DNA from: Granulicella sp. UBA5172
Lineage (GTDB): Bacteria > Acidobacteriota > Terriglobia > Terriglobales > Acidobacteriaceae
Length of the DNA stretch: 8,991 bases
Direction: 5' to 3'
NCBI GenBank assembly: GCA_002413385.1
Contig: DHWW01000111.1
Span: 1-8,991 of the forward strand
Part shown: piece after piece, positions 7,401 through 8,991 of the stretch
Layout: each line of letters opens with the position of its first letter
How positions within the stretch are numbered: position 1 is the stretch's first letter
Translations under genes and position numbers: made by a program
The notes under the pieces: generated by a model
The model's input: only the letters and a program-made list of their open reading frames with translations
Database searches by the model: none
What the model was told of the DNA's origin: nothing

Positions 7401-8966
7401 CAACTGCCTGGACACAAGGTCTCGGGACTGATTGCGCGGTTGCGTCACGCGCAGCCTGGGGTGTCGCTGATCTCGCCTCCACCGCATCACGACATCTACT
7501 CGATCGAGGACCTTGCGCAGCTGATCTATGACCTGAAGCGTGTGAATCCTCGCGCTGCTGTTGGGGTCAAGCTGGTATCCGGATGCGGCGTTGGCACCGT
7601 TGCCGCGGGTGTCGCGAAGGCCTACGCGGACTTCATCGTCATCGCCGGCAATACTGGCGGAACCGGCGCTGCGGCGCTATCGAGCATCAAGCACGCTGGC
7701 AATCCGTGGGAGCTTGGGCTCTCCGAAGCACAGCAGCAACTGCGCTCGAGCGGCATGCGTGAGCGCGTGCGGTTGCGCACCGACGGAGGCATTACGACGG
7801 CGCGCGATGTCCTCGTTGCAGCGCTGCTGGGAGCGGATGAATATGCCTTCGGGACAGCTGTGCTCGTCTCTCTGGGCTGCGATATGGCGAGGCAATGCCA
7901 CCTGAACACCTGTCCAACGGGCATTGCGACGCAGCGACCAGAACTGCGCGCCAAGTTCCGCGGCAAGCCTGAGCATGTTGTGACCTACTTCCACCAGCTT
8001 GCGGCAGACCTTCGTCGACTCCTGGCGAAGTTCGGGCTGCCAAGCATCGAGGCGGCAATCGGTCGCGTGGACCTGCTCGAACAGGTACGGTTCGACGGCA
8101 ATCTCGACCTGACTCCGATGCTCTCCGATGTGGGCGAAGGTCCAACTCGCTGGATGGGATCACCGAATCTGCGGCCTGGCGAAGACCATCCGCTCGACGA
8201 TCCGTGGACAGAACCAGCGCTTGCGGCTACAGCGAAGGGCGAGTCGTTCCATGTGCACACGACGATCTGCAACGAGCATCGTGCGGTTGGCGCGCGACTC
8301 TCGGGAGAGCTGTCGATCCGGCGCGCCAAGGGCGAACTCGACGAGGCGGATGTGACCTTCGAGCTGGACGGAACAGCAGGCCAATCGTTCGGAGCCTTTG
8401 CGGGCAAGGGAATGAAGCTGATTCTCACTGGGCAGGCGAACGACTTCGTCGGCAAAGGGCTTTCGGGCGCAGACCTGATCCTTCGCGCTGTGGGTCGAGC
8501 GGTCGAACGCAGCGACGAGCACGTTCTGCTGGGCAATGTGGCGCTGTATGGTGCGACTTCGGGGCGTCTGTTCGCGGCTGGACGCGCGGGCGAGCGCTTT
8601 GCCGTGCGCAACTCCGGCGCGACGACCGTGATCGAGGGCGTTGGCGATCACGCCTGCGAGTACATGACTGGTGGTTTGGTCGTGATCCTGGGCGAGATTG
8701 GCATCAACTTCGGAGCTGGCATGACAGGCGGTTTGGCATGGGTGCTCGACACCAGGCAGACCATGCTTTCCGAGGAGCGTTATCACACGGACTTCCTCGA
8801 TACGCAGACCTTCGCGGAGACGACGCTTGCGCAGCAGAATGCCTTGCGTGCGCTGATCGAGGAGCATGTGAGCCTCGCGCATAGCACGCTCGGCAAACGG
8901 TTGCTGGCCGATTGGGCGAACGTGTCGGGCAACTTCATCCTGTTCACGCCGAAGCCACAAGCGTAG
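4404..8966 (+). CDS. gltB: Glutamate synthase large (alpha) subunit
   Basis: Makes two glutamates from glutamine and 2-oxoglutarate: ammonia released in the amidotransferase domain is channelled to the FMN site. The 1520 residues match the bacterial large subunit (about 1490-1520). Domains in order: a 50-residue propeptide, then the class-II amidotransferase from Cys51 (CGVGFVA), which becomes the mature N-terminus and nucleophile, with FHQRYATN at 250-257 and GHNGEIN at 272-278; a central linking domain (about 480-790); the FMN barrel with SLGSISPEAHQ at 882-892, TGEGGED at 907-913, AKPGEGGQLPG at 993-1003 and GNTGGTGAA at 1082-1090; 3Fe-4S ligands Cys1159, Cys1165 and Cys1170; and the C-terminal beta-helix with Gly repeats (about 1280-1480, MTGG at 1421-1424). 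The ATG start has only a weak ribosome site (GGAAG, 11 bases upstream). The gene diverges from the arg operon. The partner gltD is not visible; it may lie downstream. A ferredoxin-dependent form is possible but less likely in this setting. Confidence 0.97.
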   Translation: MTLAEQDRAGRAEQKHADHEPYLWSAPQAVARSFVRAEASLLDPRFDHDSCGVGFVASALGHTNHKILQYALTALSRLEHRGAVAADGASSDGIGLMAAVPRNLLLAATGIELGADETLGVGMVFWPHAETRAEAVLESCLASQQLRVLTWRDVPTRPEILGEIALSTMPRIRQVLIADAAPQDPDPMERRLYLARKQFERTVAFGEVTGYICSLSTTTVVYKAMCLGRLLPEFYPDLASPDYVTHFAVFHQRYATNTLPAWHRAQPGRTLGHNGEINTVWGNRSRMVARDSTLPVECKPVLTKDGTDSTSLDETVELLSQNGRTISEAVRMLLPPAMVSRPSPFLQYHAGCTEPWDGPAAIAYSDGVVVGAALDRNGLRPCRYAITSDGLVVAGSEAGLVDLDPETVIESGRLGPGQMLGVDMVEHKIYHNDEMLDAFDAKATYASLIEATPLIPVAETAFLFDLAAQQSGFGYTQEDVKMILQPMATSGKDAVWSMGDDTPLAFMARSPRPLYSFFRQRFAQVTNPAIDPLREAIVVSLDTRLGPWAHILDKNAPLPGISLSSPFLSLGQVAALRARVFPHTEVLRLEELPCLFSPEKTLEQALDDLCARAVEMVRSGVRLLLLTDRGASATALPIPMAMATGAVHQGLVEAGLRTLCGLAVEAGDCRDLHHAAILIGYGAGAVCPWLALETARSLQPEGVDGEKMTLKALDAGLAKVMSKMGISVVDSYRGAHLFDLLGLHASVVDRCFPNTPAPLSGIGFAEIDRRLRLTWLPKAEPSSKGLPDFGWVRFRKTDSAEPHRWQPSTVKSLQTVVGTAHGAVTSFDPAAAFAIFSRNMDVGEAVTLRDLLEIRSAGMELKLDDVELAESLCKRFVSSAMSLGSISPEAHQTITQAMNSIGARSNTGEGGEDPDVYRPVGISKVPERDDGGSLLARSGSKGSATAIAELVSAPAVHSSLNNKIKQIASGRFGVTAEYLAHAEEIEIKVAQGAKPGEGGQLPGHKVSGLIARLRHAQPGVSLISPPPHHDIYSIEDLAQLIYDLKRVNPRAAVGVKLVSGCGVGTVAAGVAKAYADFIVIAGNTGGTGAAALSSIKHAGNPWELGLSEAQQQLRSSGMRERVRLRTDGGITTARDVLVAALLGADEYAFGTAVLVSLGCDMARQCHLNTCPTGIATQRPELRAKFRGKPEHVVTYFHQLAADLRRLLAKFGLPSIEAAIGRVDLLEQVRFDGNLDLTPMLSDVGEGPTRWMGSPNLRPGEDHPLDDPWTEPALAATAKGESFHVHTTICNEHRAVGARLSGELSIRRAKGELDEADVTFELDGTAGQSFGAFAGKGMKLILTGQANDFVGKGLSGADLILRAVGRAVERSDEHVLLGNVALYGATSGRLFAAGRAGERFAVRNSGATTVIEGVGDHACEYMTGGLVVILGEIGINFGAGMTGGLAWVLDTRQTMLSEERYHTDFLDTQTFAETTLAQQNALRALIEEHVSLAHSTLGKRLLADWANVSGNFILFTPKPQA

Positions 8967-8971
8967 AAGCA

Positions 8972-8991
8972 GTTGTTGGTTGTTGGTTGTT
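8972..8991 (+). repeat. Heptamer tandem repeat (GTTGTTG), cut by the window edge
   Basis: Two full copies of GTTGTTG and six bases of a third begin five bases after the gltB stop and continue to the end of the window. Its full length and role cannot be seen. It has no hairpin, so it is not itself an intrinsic terminator. Confidence 0.6.

Noticed and set aside
8204..8884. Plus-strand 226-codon frame overlapping the gltB C-terminus in another frame
   Set aside because: It lies wholly inside the gltB beta-helix domain, and its Arg/Gly-rich composition is typical of a shifted frame.
8160..8960. Long antisense open frame (266 codons) opposite gltB, with others at 6192-6866, 7985-8611 and 5082-5696
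   Set aside because: The sense strand is an intact gltB with conserved motifs throughout. High-GC codon use leaves complementary frames open by chance, and these translations resemble no family I know.

Overview
This window looks like ordinary chromosomal metabolic DNA from a moderately GC-rich bacterium. The arrangement (an argR-argC-argB-argD-argF run divergent from a long gltB, with high-GC codon use) fits an acidobacterium of the Terriglobus/Granulicella/Edaphobacter kind. That assignment is from memory of the group and is an inference; nothing here proves the taxon. No phage genes, insertion sequences, tRNA/rRNA genes or CRISPR arrays are visible.

Left half, minus strand (1-4188): a tightly packed arginine-biosynthesis operon read right to left: argR (repressor), argC (N-acetyl-glutamyl-phosphate reductase), argB (N-acetylglutamate kinase), argD (acetylornithine aminotransferase), and argF (ornithine carbamoyltransferase, running off the left edge). 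Every junction is an overlap of 4 or 8 bases, so the genes are probably translationally coupled. The argB reading frame is broken by one extra base in a run of four G (coding strand). Removing that base restores a 260-residue kinase whose stop codon overlaps the argD start by 4 bases.

Control region (4189-4403): on the minus strand there is a clear TTGACA / 17 bp / TATACA promoter. Its -10 and spacer lie inside a near-perfect ARG box. A second, weaker ARG box sits exactly 21 bp away centre to centre. This is the classic layout for ArgR repression, here autoregulating argR and the whole operon. Between this promoter and argR lies a terminator-like hairpin with a U-tract, suggesting premature termination or attenuation of the operon. 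No convincing gltB promoter was found in the rest of the gap.

Right half, plus strand (4404-8966): gltB, the large subunit of NADPH-type glutamate synthase, complete and with all expected catalytic and Fe-S motifs. The small subunit gene gltD is not in the window. After gltB, a short heptamer tandem repeat begins and runs off the right edge.

Together the genes make glutamate (gltB) and convert N-acetylglutamate via acetylornithine and ornithine to citrulline (argB, C, D, F), so a glutamate producer and a major glutamate consumer share one divergent control region. I found no sign of an undescribed system. The observations most worth checking are the argB frameshift, the leader terminator, and the altered arginine-binding motif of ArgR.
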